Assembly (NCBI GenBank): GCA_029552245.1
Contig: JAKPDW010000084.1
Location: 1 to 64,000, forward strand
Reading direction: 5' to 3'
DNA from: Deltaproteobacteria bacterium
GTDB lineage: Bacteria; Desulfobacterota; Desulfomonilia; UBA1062
DNA: 64,000 nucleotides
Position 1 is the first letter of the stretch, and every line of letters begins with the position of its first letter. Position numbers and translations under genes: made by a program. Below, one piece after another: positions 53,648-64,000 of the stretch. The notes under the pieces are model-generated. The model ran no database searches, was not told the origin of the DNA, and was given only the letters and a program-made list of their open reading frames with translations.

Positions 53648-54553
53648 GATCGCCTCCTTTCCTTCATGCACTCGTTCATACAAGGGGAACACCCCTCACA
53701 TGCGTACCACGCAGCCCATGCACCGGGTTTAGGGCAAGGAGACGAAGGTGGGGTGTCCGCGCCCCTTGAGCCCGACCGGAAAGAGGCCTCCCCACGGACG
53801 AGCTCCCGGTCCCGAACCGCCCGCCTACGAGCACAACGGTCTCAGCCCGGTTCTGTCCCGTGTGCCGCCCGTCAGGGCCTCTCCCCTTGGGCTCGCCCTT
53901 CCGGCAGAACCTCCCACCTCGGTGCGGTCTGCTCTCGGTGATCATAGTAATGGCACCACCTCTGCTCGTCAATCGTGCCTTTTCCCGGCGGGCATTTCCC
54001 TGTGGGCCTCACCCCGTGGATCATCAGGCGTGAGCATTCCCCCACGAGGCCGGCAGAGAAGGGAGGATCTCTCACCGCCCCCGGCCGGGCATGGTCCGCG
54101 AAGTCGTTCTCGGTGAGCTCAAAGGGATTACCTGGGAACCCCATAGCCGGTTTTCGTAGCGGTGCAGCGGCGGCCCACGGTGCATGGCCGTCTTCGTGCC
54201 TTGCCGTTTTTTGGGCCCACGCGGGTATGCATCCTCAGGCCCTGGGGTGCGAGATGGCATCCCTGGGCGTCAGGTCTGGAGCCCGCGATCGTCGGCCAGG
54301 GATGCCTTTCCGACCCGGCATGCATCGGGGATGCCCCCCGAGTGGGGCCGGCGGGCAGGGCGGGGGATGCCATCGAACCACCCCCCGGTATGGAGCATGA
54401 GCCTATGTGTGGAGATCGGGCACCGGGGTCGAGGGGGCGTCAACGGGTCACGGAGCCTGCCTGCAGGTTTCACCGGCGCAAGGCGTCCAGGGTATCCCGG
54501 GTGCCAGGCTGATCTTGCAACCCGGGTATCAGGGCACCGGGGTTCGATGCGGG
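53648..54553. other. 906-base gene-free region rich in short repeats
   Basis: Between bfr and the endonuclease V gene (both minus). No convincing gene. Around 54220-54375 the motif GGATGC/GCATCC occurs about six times in both orientations, including GGCATCCCTGG (54256-54266) with CCAGGGATGCC (54296-54306), and GATGGCATCC (54254-54263) with GGATGCCATC (54365-54374). GGGCACCGGGGT recurs at about 54418 and 54531. Confidence 0.45.
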
Positions 54554-55066
54554 TCATGGCCGGCGCCTCCCGCAGGACACGGCGGATCTGTGGGCCAGTG
54601 CAAGCAGGGTGGGGATCCTGTACGGTCCGTGCATGCGCGAGACCCAGGCCGCGGCGAGGTCTTCCGGGCAGCCGGCCCCCGAGACGTAGACCGGCCTCTT
54701 GCTCGAGCCGCGGAAGATGGGTACGAACCTGCAGGCGAAAGAGAGCGGGCTCTTCGCAACGCCAACGACGATCGACCTGCCCCCGAGGGCCTCGTAGAGA
54801 TGCCTGCCGAGCCCCTTTCCCCGTGAACCGTCCAGGTCCACGTAGCCGTCGATGACGACGGCGTCGAACGGTATCGATGCTCTTTCCAGCACCGCCAAGA
54901 GGCACGGCAGTTCCCGCTCGAAGAATCTCCCTGGCCTGTACGGCCCGACACCCGTCCCGGAAAGGGTCACCACCTCGGAGGCCCGGGCGTCTTCCCAATG
55001 TTCGAAGACGACACAGCAGGCGCAGAAGGTGTCCTTGTCGTACCACACATCGAGGGCGGCCTTCAT
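54554..55066 (-). CDS. nfi: Endonuclease V, short form
   Basis: The 170-residue protein keeps the EndoV core: Asp6 (ALDVWYD), RPGRFFERELP with Glu52, VVIDGYVD with Asp73, GRHLYEALGGRSIVVGVAKSPL with His89, and the C-terminal PVYVSGAGCPEDLAAAWVSRMHGPYRIPTLL. EndoV cuts DNA (or RNA) next to deoxyinosine/inosine. Known bacterial EndoV proteins are ~220 residues; this lacks the N-terminal extension. ATG behind GGGAGGTGG. Cofactor and exact substrate not shown. Confidence 0.8.
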   Translation of the reverse strand: MKAALDVWYDKDTFCACCVVFEHWEDARASEVVTLSGTGVGPYRPGRFFERELPCLLAVLERASIPFDAVVIDGYVDLDGSRGKGLGRHLYEALGGRSIVVGVAKSPLSFACRFVPIFRGSSKRPVYVSGAGCPEDLAAAWVSRMHGPYRIPTLLALAHRSAVSCGRRRP

Positions 55067-55471
55067 GAGGGTGTCGCCACCTCCCCTCTTGTTCCTCTGC
55101 CTTGCGCACGGGTCGTCCCGAGAGGCTCCATGGGCCCAGGGGACGCAGGCGATCCGGCGTTTCCGGGCTCATGGTTCGTCCCCTAGCAGGTGGAGCGTCG
55201 ACCCGTCCTCCTGTATGCATCGTTCTGAAGGCCAGATCAAGAGAGGCCGTAAGCTGCCCTGCTCAGGGCCGTCCCCGGCAGGCGTGCGGAACCGTCGGTA
55301 CGTGGTTGACGGCAAGGAGGGATCTCCCGGTGACGGGGCCGATGCCTGGGTGAGCGGTTCCTCAAGGATACGGTGGACACCGGCCGATCGTGTTGTTATG
55401 AGAAAGGCGTTGTCAGGGATGGGCTACGTTACGAACATCGCCCTTGAACGACAGGGACACGAGGGGGAAGG
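55067..55471. other. Divergent intergenic region between nfi and the NlpC lipoprotein gene
   Basis: 405 bases upstream of two divergent genes; must hold both promoters. No consensus pair could be picked out with confidence. No gene seen. Confidence 0.4.
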
Positions 55472-56269
55472 ATGGCAGGGCATGCGGGGACGCGAAGTCT
55501 CCTCCTGTGCGCGACCGTCGCCGCCCTGGCGTTGATCGTTGCCGGGTGCGCCCTGCGCAAGGTGGAGGTCGCACCCTTGAAGACCAGGGGCGTCCCCAAG
55601 CCGCGCGCGATGATCACGGCCCAAAAGATGGGGTATGCCATCCAGGTGGGCGCATTCAGGGACGTGGGGAACGCCGCCAGGCTCACCCGCAAGCTCGAAT
55701 CCAGGGGCATAGACGCCTTCTACTTCCACCACGCCTCGGGGTTCTTCAAGGTTCGGTTCGGGGACTACCCGACGCTTTCCACAGCGGCTGAAGAGGCGAG
55801 GCGACTCAAGGACGCCGGTATCATAGACGTCTACTTCGTGGTCAAGCCCGGCGAGTACGCCGTCGCCCGGGGCAAGAGCGGGGCAGGCCCGTCCTTGCGG
55901 GCGGATATCGTGGAGACGGCGATGGAGTTCGTCGGTCTACCCTACCTCTGGGGGGGCGCGGACCTGGATGCGCCTCTCGACTGCAGCGGGCTCGTCATGG
56001 CGGTCTACAGGCTCAACGGCCTGGACGTCCCCCGGACATCACAGGAGCAGTACGAGGGAGGGACCCCGGTGGACATGGAAGAGCTCGAGGCAGGCGATCT
56101 CGTGTTCTTCTCCACCTCGGGAAACGGCAGGGTGAGCCACGTGGGTATCTACATAGGGGACGGCAGGTTCATCCATGCGCCGAGAAGAGGAAAAACCATT
56201 TGTGCCGATTCTCTCTCCAGCGGATATTACCGAGACCGCTTCCAAGGCGCACGAAGCTACTTGAGATGA
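55472..56269 (+). CDS. SPOR + NlpC/P60 peptidoglycan hydrolase lipoprotein
   Basis: The 265-residue protein has a lipobox VAGC (Cys26), a SPOR domain (about 53-125; YAIQVGAFRDVGNAARLTRKLESRGIDAFYF..., FKVRFGDYPTLSTAAEEARRLKDAG) that binds denuded glycan, and a C-terminal NlpC/P60 domain with catalytic Cys171 (LDCSGLV), His223 (VSHVGIYIGDG) and His235 (FIHAP). It should cut peptide stems at the cell wall, possibly at the septum. Just upstream of the ATP operon but with its own 234-base gap. Confidence 0.9.
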   Translation: MAGHAGTRSLLLCATVAALALIVAGCALRKVEVAPLKTRGVPKPRAMITAQKMGYAIQVGAFRDVGNAARLTRKLESRGIDAFYFHHASGFFKVRFGDYPTLSTAAEEARRLKDAGIIDVYFVVKPGEYAVARGKSGAGPSLRADIVETAMEFVGLPYLWGGADLDAPLDCSGLVMAVYRLNGLDVPRTSQEQYEGGTPVDMEELEAGDLVFFSTSGNGRVSHVGIYIGDGRFIHAPRRGKTICADSLSSGYYRDRFQGARSYLR

Positions 56270-56378
56270 AATCCGGCATCGGAAAACACATCCTGTTTGG
56301 CCGATACATCGAGGGGCCGTGAGAGGCTAGTTCCTCGGATTCTTTGAGGAAATTTTGGGGTGGGGGCCTGTTTCCCTC

Positions 56379-56406
56379 TTGACAGCTCTGGAGATAGTCG
56401 TAATGT
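56379..56406 (+). promoter_or_regulatory. Probable promoter of the N-ATPase operon
   Basis: TTGACA at 56379-56384, a 16-base spacer and TAATGT at 56401-56406, giving a leader of about 90 bases before atpD. It lies in an AT-richer gap after the NlpC gene. Confidence 0.5.
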
Positions 56407-56413
56407 GTAATGA

Positions 56414-58264
<1,851 letters not shown>

Positions 58265-58265
<1 letters not shown>

Positions 58266-58618
58266 TGGACAGGCAGCCCAGGAAGGATCACCTCCGCAGG
58301 GAAGATATCATGAAGAAGTTCACCGACGAGGTGGTCAAGAAAGAAAAGCGCAGGATAAGGGGCCTCAGGCAGCAGGACAAGACGGTCTGGTTCGGCCTGG
58401 GCATGTTCGGCGTCGTGGGTTGGTCGGTCGCCATCCCCACGCTCATCGGCGTCGCGATCGGCCTCTGGATCGACCAGCGCTGGCCGTCGCAGTACTCGTG
58501 GGCCCTGATGCTGCTCATCCTCGGCGTCATGGTCGGGTGCCTGAACGCGTGGTATTGGGTGCGAAAGGGCGGGATCGAGAAAGACGAAGACAGTGACGGT
58601 ACAGGGGGTCCGTCGTGA
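58265..58618 (+). CDS. atpQ: N-ATPase accessory protein AtpQ (AtpI-like)
   Basis: The 117-residue protein has a charged N-terminus (about 1-45) and two membrane segments (about 48-72 and 80-100). AtpQ is found only in N-ATPase operons and resembles AtpI. The ATG at 58265 overlaps the atpC stop; an in-frame GTG is one codon upstream. It probably helps assemble the rotor or imports Mg2+. Confidence 0.85.
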
Positions 58619-58929
58619 GCGTGCAGGCGAGCGTCCCGTCCATGGTCCTCGCGTTGGTCGCAGGGGCGGTCCTCGGTGTCTTCTTCTGCATGCACCTCAA
58701 GGCCCAGGTGCGAAGGATCGCTGATGCCGGGGGATATACGCTGTCGAACGTCGCAGGCTACTTCCTGAGGATCGGTTTCGTCGTGGCGGGGTTGCTCATC
58801 GTCATGAACGGCAGGTGGGAGCGCCTGGCAGCCGCGCTTGTCGGGTTCATCGTGGCGCGTGAGTTGTTTGTGCGCGCCGCAGGACCGGCACGGTTCGCCC
58901 ACGGGAGGGGCTCGGCATGGAAATCCTGA
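58615..58929 (+). CDS. atpR: N-ATPase accessory membrane protein AtpR
   Basis: A 104-residue protein with about three membrane segments (VLALVAGAVLGVFFCMHL, NVAGYFLRIGFVVAGLLIVM, LAAALVGFIVAREL). AtpR is an N-ATPase operon protein proposed to interact with the c subunit through its charged membrane residues. GTG start overlaps atpQ (GTGA); it overlaps atpB by 13 bases. Confidence 0.85.
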   Translation: MSVQASVPSMVLALVAGAVLGVFFCMHLKAQVRRIADAGGYTLSNVAGYFLRIGFVVAGLLIVMNGRWERLAAALVGFIVARELFVRAAGPARFAHGRGSAWKS

Positions 58930-59618
58930 GCCTGAACCAGATCAGCCCTGACCAGGTGGTACTCCTCCAGTGGGGGGTCGTCAGGATCACGGCGACCCTC
59001 CTCTACACCTGGGTCGTCATGGCCATCCTCATCCTCGTCGCGATTCTCGTGGGGAGGAAGGCCACCGCCGATACGGCCATTTCCCGCTGGCAGAACCTCC
59101 TCGAGGTCGTCGTGTCCTCGATCCGCGAGCAGATCCGGGAGATCAGCCAGGACGAACCCGACCACTACACCGCCTTCATCGGGACGCTGTTCCTGTTCAT
59201 CGGTCTTTCCAATCTCCTCCTCATCGTGCCCGGCTACGTGGCACCCACCTCGTCCCTCACCACCACCGCGGCGCTGGCCGTGTGCGTCTTTTTCGCTGTG
59301 CCCATCTACGGGATATCCAAGAACGGCCTGGCGTACTTCAAGGAGTACTTCCAGCCCACCTTCATCTTCTTCCCCTTCCACGTGATGGGCGAGTTCACGA
59401 GGACCCTGGCACTCATGATCAGGTTGTTCGGCAACATCATGAGCCACGACAAGGTGATAGCGATCCTCCTTGCCGTGACCCCTCTCTTCTTCCCCATCGT
59501 CATGCACGCGCTCGGGCTCCTCATAGGCATGGTCCAGGCGTACATCTTCTCCATCCTGGCCATGGTGTACATCGCATCGGTAACCCAGGCCCACGAGTCT
59601 CACGGCCGCGGGCCCTGA
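58917..59618 (+). CDS. atpB: N-type ATPase Fo subunit a
   Basis: A 233-residue membrane subunit with the essential arginine in LALMIRLFGNIMSHD and later GLLIGMVQAYIFSILAMVYIASVTQAH. It forms the ion half-channels against the c ring. Overlaps atpR; 40 bases before atpE. Confidence 0.93.
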   Translation: MEILSLNQISPDQVVLLQWGVVRITATLLYTWVVMAILILVAILVGRKATADTAISRWQNLLEVVVSSIREQIREISQDEPDHYTAFIGTLFLFIGLSNLLLIVPGYVAPTSSLTTTAALAVCVFFAVPIYGISKNGLAYFKEYFQPTFIFFPFHVMGEFTRTLALMIRLFGNIMSHDKVIAILLAVTPLFFPIVMHALGLLIGMVQAYIFSILAMVYIASVTQAHESHGRGP

Positions 59619-59658
59619 GATATGCGTTCCTCACTCTACTGAGAAAGGAAGGTATGAC

Positions 59659-59940
59659 ATGGAAATTCTCACTGTTGTAGCGCTAGCATCCATCGTCACA
59701 GCAGGGCTTACCATGGCGATCGGTTCCATCGGTCCGGCGTTGGGCGAGAGCCTGGCGGCGAAGCAGGCGGTAAGCGCCATCGCGCAGCAGCCGGACGAGA
59801 AGAACACCATCACCCGCACCCTGTTCGTGAGCCTCGCCATGATCGAGTCCATCGCCATCTACTGCTTCGTCATCTCCATGATCCTGATCTTCGCGAACCC
59901 GTTCTGGGACCACGTCATCGGCATGGCCAAAGGGGGATGA
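59659..59940 (+). CDS. atpE: N-type ATPase Fo subunit c with two carboxylates
   Basis: A 93-residue two-helix subunit. Helix 1 has IGSIGPALGES (Glu30 at the position of Gln32 in Na+-type c subunits), and helix 2 has IESIAIY (Glu63, Ser64, Tyr68). Two carboxylates per subunit are typical of N-ATPase rotors; a 17-subunit ring with such a site has been described for a Burkholderia N-ATPase. Whether Na+ or H+ is bound cannot be told from sequence. Confidence 0.93.
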   Translation: MEILTVVALASIVTAGLTMAIGSIGPALGESLAAKQAVSAIAQQPDEKNTITRTLFVSLAMIESIAIYCFVISMILIFANPFWDHVIGMAKGG

Positions 59941-59943
59941 TGG

Positions 59944-60783
59944 ATGCACATCGACTGGTTCGTCTTCGCCGCCCAGATCATAAACTTCCTCATCCTGGTG
60001 GCGCTGCTGAAGTACTTCCTCTACGACCGCATCGTGAAGGCCATGGATGCGAGGCAGGCAGGCATCGCCTCGCGCATGGAAGAGGCGGAGCGACTCAGGC
60101 AGGAGGCGGGCAGGCACCTGCAGGAGATGGAGGAAAAGAAGCGCCAGCTCGACGCCCGGGTGCAGGAGATCCTCAATCAGGCGGTCAGGGATGCAGGCGC
60201 GGAGAAGGAGAGGCTCCTCGCGCTCGCGAACGAGGAGGCCCAGGAGAGCAGGAGACGATGGAAAGAGACGCTCGCCAGGGAGCGCGAGGCCTTCTACGAC
60301 AGGCTGCGCCTCACCTCGGGGGAGATCATCTTCTCGACGATCAGGCGCATCTTGGGCGACATGGCGGACGCCGCGCTGGAAGAGCACGTGGTGGATACGT
60401 TCGTGGGCAGGATCAGGGGCATGGATGAACAGGCCCAGGAACTCCTCAGGAGATCCCTGGACGACTCCCGCAGTGAGGTCACCCTCGTGAGCGCCTTCGA
60501 GCTGAGGCCTGACCAACAGGAAAAGATCCTCTCGGCGCTCGGGCCGTTTCTGTCTCACGACGTGACCTTGAGATGCGAGGTGAGGCCTGAGCTCATCTCC
60601 GGCATCGAGCTCGTCTCGCAGGGATACCGGCTTGCCTGGAGCGTGCAGAGGCACCTCGAGACCCTCGAGGAGGCGTTCAAGGAAGCACTCAGGGAAGAGT
60701 TGCCGGAGGTGAACCTCGAGAATGCCGGGGGGGAAGATGCGCCGGCCCAGGAGGGATCGAGGCAGCCGCACCAGAGCGGGTGA
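59944..60783 (+). CDS. atpF: N-type ATPase subunit b, with delta-like C-terminus
   Basis: The 279-residue protein has one N-terminal membrane helix (WFVFAAQIINFLILVALLKYFLY), a long charged coiled coil (about 35-125) and a C-terminal part (about 185-255; VTLVSAFELRPDQQEKILSALGPFL..., RPELISGIELVSQGYRLAWSVQRHL) like the C-terminus of subunit delta. No separate delta gene exists in the operon, so this fusion can serve as stator stalk and OSCP. Confidence 0.9.
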   Translation: MHIDWFVFAAQIINFLILVALLKYFLYDRIVKAMDARQAGIASRMEEAERLRQEAGRHLQEMEEKKRQLDARVQEILNQAVRDAGAEKERLLALANEEAQESRRRWKETLAREREAFYDRLRLTSGEIIFSTIRRILGDMADAALEEHVVDTFVGRIRGMDEQAQELLRRSLDDSRSEVTLVSAFELRPDQQEKILSALGPFLSHDVTLRCEVRPELISGIELVSQGYRLAWSVQRHLETLEEAFKEALREELPEVNLENAGGEDAPAQEGSRQPHQSG

Positions 60784-60922
60784 GGCTCCGGGGGCTGCAG
60801 GGTGAGAAGGCACAGGGTCGGACGATATCACGTGGGCGTGCGGGAGGATGGGCACGAGAGAACCTGCAAGTACACCGGCTTACAGGACGCCGCCCATGAA
60901 AGGCTCGTGAAGGGGGGCCGCA

Positions 60923-62479
60923 ATGGAAGAGAGATCCGATGAGGGCACGCTGAGGAGGTGCCTCGACGACACGGTCAAGAGGCTCGACAGGGTGGTCTCT
61001 GGCACGAAGCCCGGCCTCAGGCCCGAGGAAGTGGGGGTGGTCACCTTCGTGGGAAGGGGTATCGCCCGCCTGAGCGGGTTCGACACCATCCGGTCGGAAG
61101 AGCTCGTTCGTTTCCCCGGGAATCTCTACGGGCTCGTGTTCAACGTGGACCCGGACGAGGTGGGCATCATCATGCTGGATCCCACAGAGAGGATCAGGGC
61201 GGGCGACATCGTGCACCGCACGGGCAGGGTCCTTGACGTGCCGGTCGGCGAGGCCCTGCTGGGCAGGGTGGTGGACGCCCTGGGCAGGCCGCTCGACAAC
61301 ATGGGGGAGGTGCGAGCGACGGCACGGTTCCCGGTCGAGCGCGAGGCGCCCCCCATCATGCACCGAGATCCGGTCACGGTGCCTCTCCAGACAGGCATCA
61401 AGGCCATCGACGCACTGATACCCATCGGGAGGGGCCAGAGGGAGCTGATCCTCGGTGACAGGCAGATCGGCAAGACCACCATCGCGCTGGACACCATCAT
61501 CAACCAGCACGACAAGAACGTGATCTGCATCTACTGCGCCATCGGCAAGCAGAGCTCGGACGTGGCGAAATCCATAGCCATACTCAAGGAACACGGGGCC
61601 ATGGGCTACAGCGTGGTGGTGGTGGCCTCGGGAGAGGAGGTCCCCGGGCTCCAGTTCGTGGCCCCGTACGCGGCCACGGCCATGGGTGAGTACTTCATGG
61701 AAAAGGGCCGCGACGTGCTCGTGGTGTACGACGACCTGACACGCCACGCCCGGGCCTACAGGGAGCTTTCCCTGCTGCTCAGGAGGCCGCCCGGAAGGGA
61801 GGCCTTCCCGGGTGACATCTTCTACATCCACTCCCGCATGCTCGAGCGGTCCACCCACCTCAGGGCCCACTACGGCGGCGGGTCACTGACCGCCCTGCCC
61901 ATCATCGAGACCGAGGCGCAGGACATCTCCTCCTACATCCCCACCAACCTCATCTCTATCACGGACGGACAGATCTACCTGTCGCCCAACCTCTTCCAGA
62001 AGGGGATCCTGCCTCCCATAGACGTCGGGAAGTCGGTCTCCCGCGTCGGCGGCAAGGCTCAGCTTCCCGCCTACCGGGCGGTGGCCGGGGACCTGAGGAT
62101 CGCGTATTCCCAGTTCGAGGAGCTCGAGAGCTTTTCACGGTTCGGTACCCGGCTCGACGAGGACACGAAGAGGAGACTCGAACGCGGGTGGCGGGTGCGT
62201 GAGATCCTCAAGCAGCCCCAGTACAGGCCGATACCCGTGGCGGAGCAGATCGCGGCCCTCATGGCGGTCACGAGCGGGGTGTTCGACGATGTGAAGGTCG
62301 AGGATGTCGGCAAGGCCGAGATGCTCGTGCGCACCGAGGTGACGAAACGGTTGGAGTCCGTGTGCACGAAGATCTACGAGGGGTCGAAACTCACCATGGA
62401 CGACTTCAACCTCATGCTCAGCGTGGCCAAGTCCGCCGTCTCCTCCATGGCAGGGGGGCAGGGCGATGCAAACCCTTGA
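60923..62479 (+). CDS. atpA: N-type ATPase F1 alpha subunit
   Basis: The 518-residue noncatalytic subunit has a P-loop [35 protein letters not shown], and the [35 protein letters not shown] block. A 139-base gap separates it from atpF; the ATG follows AAGGGGGGCC. Its stop overlaps atpG by 14 bases. Confidence 0.95.
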   Translation: MEERSDEGTLRRCLDDTVKRLDRVVSGTKPGLRPEEVGVVTFVGRGIARLSGFDTIRSEELVRFPGNLYGLVFNVDPDEVGIIMLDPTERIRAGDIVHRTGRVLDVPVGEALLGRVVDALGRPLDNMGEVRATARFPVEREAPPIMHRDPVTVPLQTGIKAIDALIPIGRGQRELILGDRQIGKTTIALDTIINQHDKNVICIYCAIGKQSSDVAKSIAILKEHGAMGYSVVVVASGEEVPGLQFVAPYAATAMGEYFMEKGRDVLVVYDDLTRHARAYRELSLLLRRPPGREAFPGDIFYIHSRMLERSTHLRAHYGGGSLTALPIIETEAQDISSYIPTNLISITDGQIYLSPNLFQKGILPPIDVGKSVSRVGGKAQLPAYRAVAGDLRIAYSQFEELESFSRFGTRLDEDTKRRLERGWRVREILKQPQYRPIPVAEQIAALMAVTSGVFDDVKVEDVGKAEMLVRTEVTKRLESVCTKIYEGSKLTMDDFNLMLSVAKSAVSSMAGGQGDANP

Positions 62480-63413
62480 GTCGCTGAAACGGCGGATCAA
62501 GAGCACCCAGGACCTCCTCTCGGTGGTCAAGACCATGAAGGCCCTGGCCGCCGTGAGCATCAGGCAGTACCAGAGGGCGGTGGAGTCCCTCGCCGATTAC
62601 GCCAGGAACGTCGAGATGGGGCTCCAGGTGGTGTTGCAGTCACGTCCCAGGGAGGAGATGCTCACGGGTACGGTCCCTTGTACGCGCGCCGGAGCGGTGG
62701 TGTTCGGTTCCGACCAAGGCCTCTGCGGCCAGTTCAACGCGCTGGTGACCTCCCATGCCCTGGACGAGCTGGACAGGCTGGGCCTCAAGCCCCAGGACCG
62801 CTACATCCTCACCGTGGGTGAACGCGTGAAGGATCTCGTGACCGCATCCGGCCAGGACATCTACGACAACCTCTCCACGCCGAGCTCCATCGCCGGCATC
62901 ACGCCCATGGTCCAGGAAATGGTCCTCATCCTCGAGGAGTGGCACTTCGGGGCACAGATCCAGCACATCTATCTCTATTACAACCACTACGTGTCAGGCG
63001 CCACCTACCACCCGGCGACCCTGAGGCTTCTGCCCGTTGACCAGGAGTGGCTCGAGCAGGTCCGCTCGCGGAAATGGGAGTCCAAGAGCCTGCCGATGTT
63101 CACCCAGGACTGGCAGGGTCTCTTTCTCAGCCTGCTCAGGGAGTATCTCTTCGTGTCGCTCTACCGGGCGTTCACCGAGTCGCTCGCGAGCGAGAACGCG
63201 AGCAGGCTCGCATCCATGCAGAACGCGGAGAAGAACATCCAGGAGCACCTCGAGGAGATCCACGTGGCATACCACCGTCAGCGCCAGATGACCATCACGG
63301 AGGAGCTTTTGGACATCGTGGCCGGCTACGAGGCCATGAAGGGCGACACGAGGCTCGGCAAGGACGAGGAGAAGCAAGGCCGCGGCATGCCGGGTTCGAG
63401 GGCGGCCACGTGA
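62466..63413 (+). CDS. atpG: N-type ATPase F1 gamma subunit
   Basis: The 315-residue central-stalk subunit has the N-terminal helix [49 protein letters not shown] and the C-terminal helix [39 protein letters not shown], followed by a charged tail. Ends the operon. No ATPase gene follows. Confidence 0.92.
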   Translation: MQTLESLKRRIKSTQDLLSVVKTMKALAAVSIRQYQRAVESLADYARNVEMGLQVVLQSRPREEMLTGTVPCTRAGAVVFGSDQGLCGQFNALVTSHALDELDRLGLKPQDRYILTVGERVKDLVTASGQDIYDNLSTPSSIAGITPMVQEMVLILEEWHFGAQIQHIYLYYNHYVSGATYHPATLRLLPVDQEWLEQVRSRKWESKSLPMFTQDWQGLFLSLLREYLFVSLYRAFTESLASENASRLASMQNAEKNIQEHLEEIHVAYHRQRQMTITEELLDIVAGYEAMKGDTRLGKDEEKQGRGMPGSRAAT

Positions 63414-64000
63414 TGCACAACCACATCTCCGGTCCTCAGGGGGAAAGGCGGTGAGTGGGGCGGATTTTCCCCGATAGGCAGGGCTCACCTCCCTTTTACG
63501 GTAGGGGGTCGCGTTCAAGGATCCCCTGGGCCACACGGCGCTCGTTCCTTCCATCCCCGTCTTAAGGGGCTTCGAGGTGCTGTCCATGCCGATCGGGCCG
63601 CCCGGTGAGCAGACGCCGTTACCACGTCCACTGCGTCGGTACGGCTTCGCGTTCCTGGGGCCGGGCCGTCTCGTGGGGGGGGGGAAACCCTGTCCCCCAT
63701 GGGCCCCTTCCTTTTCCTCCCGGGTGAGCACGTGAAGAGAGAAAATCCGCGATCGGGCAAGATCCCGGACAACCCGTGATCCCCTGCTCGTCTCGCGTGG
63801 GAGGGTGAACTCTGACTCCCGCGCAGGACCCCCGCCCCGGCAACACGTGAGTCCTCGCTCATCTCGCGTGGCCCACGACACCCCGGCTTGGCAGCGGCCG
63901 AGGGTCAGCCCCTTGTATGCAGGCGCTTCCCAGCCTGCTAGCCCATTGTTGCCGCGTCGTGGTTCTCTCTCATCACTTGGGGGCGCTCACCGGCCCAAGG
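63414..64000. other. Gene-free end of window with a repeat pair
   Basis: 587 bases after atpG with no convincing gene or terminator. It contains the pair of imperfect repeats listed separately. Confidence 0.4.
63764..63871. repeat. Pair of imperfect ~37-bp direct repeats, ~72-bp period
   Basis: Copies at 63764-63800 and 63836-63871, sharing CCCGG-CAAC, CGTGA and the end TCTCGCGTGG, with one-base gaps. About three quarters of the bases agree. Confidence 0.6.

Overview
The window is 64 kb of GC-rich DNA (about two thirds G+C by eye) from a Gram-negative bacterium. Kdo genes (kdsB, waaA), Pal, several lipoproteins and a PlsC acyltransferase indicate an outer membrane. An etfB-etfA cluster with a ferredoxin-fused EtfA and a membrane Fe-S ETF:quinone oxidoreductase, an N-type ATPase, a bacterioferritin and short MoaE-like and QueG-like Fe-S proteins point to an anaerobic or microaerophilic member of the old Deltaproteobacteria (Desulfobacterota and relatives). 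That placement is inference; there is no 16S gene here.

Positions 1-14393 hold the end of tuf and the complete S10-spc-alpha ribosomal superoperon: rpsJ to rplQ with secY, adk, infA and rpoA. No map gene lies between adk and infA. An orphan ECF-type ABC ATPase is translationally coupled to rplQ (14393-15205). Then come a propionyl-CoA synthetase behind a promoter/operator-like site and an OFA-type MFS carrier (16-19.3 kb); a zinc-ribbon protein, LemA and an M48 protease with C-terminal zinc ribbons (19.5-22 kb); a minus-strand macrodomain-kdsB-waaA operon (22.2-24.8 kb); a MoaE-like gene and tRNA-Ala(GGC) (25-25.7 kb); and two lipoproteins, Pal and an Ala-rich repeat protein (26.5-27.7 kb).

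From 28.2 to 45.2 kb most genes are on the minus strand: EamA transporter, SYLF protein, AI-2E-type permease, DUF2141 protein, cNMP-binding protein, a QueG-like Fe-S protein, DUF1015, penicillin acylase, PhzF, a lipoprotein, a CYTH protein, a TGS GTPase, a UbiE-like methyltransferase, and a short-chain dehydrogenase closely resembling 3-ketodihydrosphingosine reductase. An amidohydrolase and a divergent plsC are on the plus strand.

From 47 kb on: an SGNH-like protein; etfB-etfA-membrane Fe-S oxidoreductase (48.5-52.7 kb), which should pass electrons between acyl-CoA dehydrogenases and the quinone pool; bacterioferritin; a short endonuclease V; a SPOR/NlpC lipoprotein; and a complete N-ATPase operon atpD-C-Q-R-B-E-F-A-G (56.5-63.4 kb) with no separate delta gene.

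The window also has many 300-900 bp GC-rich intergenic stretches without convincing genes. Several carry a locus-specific pair of imperfect direct repeats spaced about 60-75 bp.
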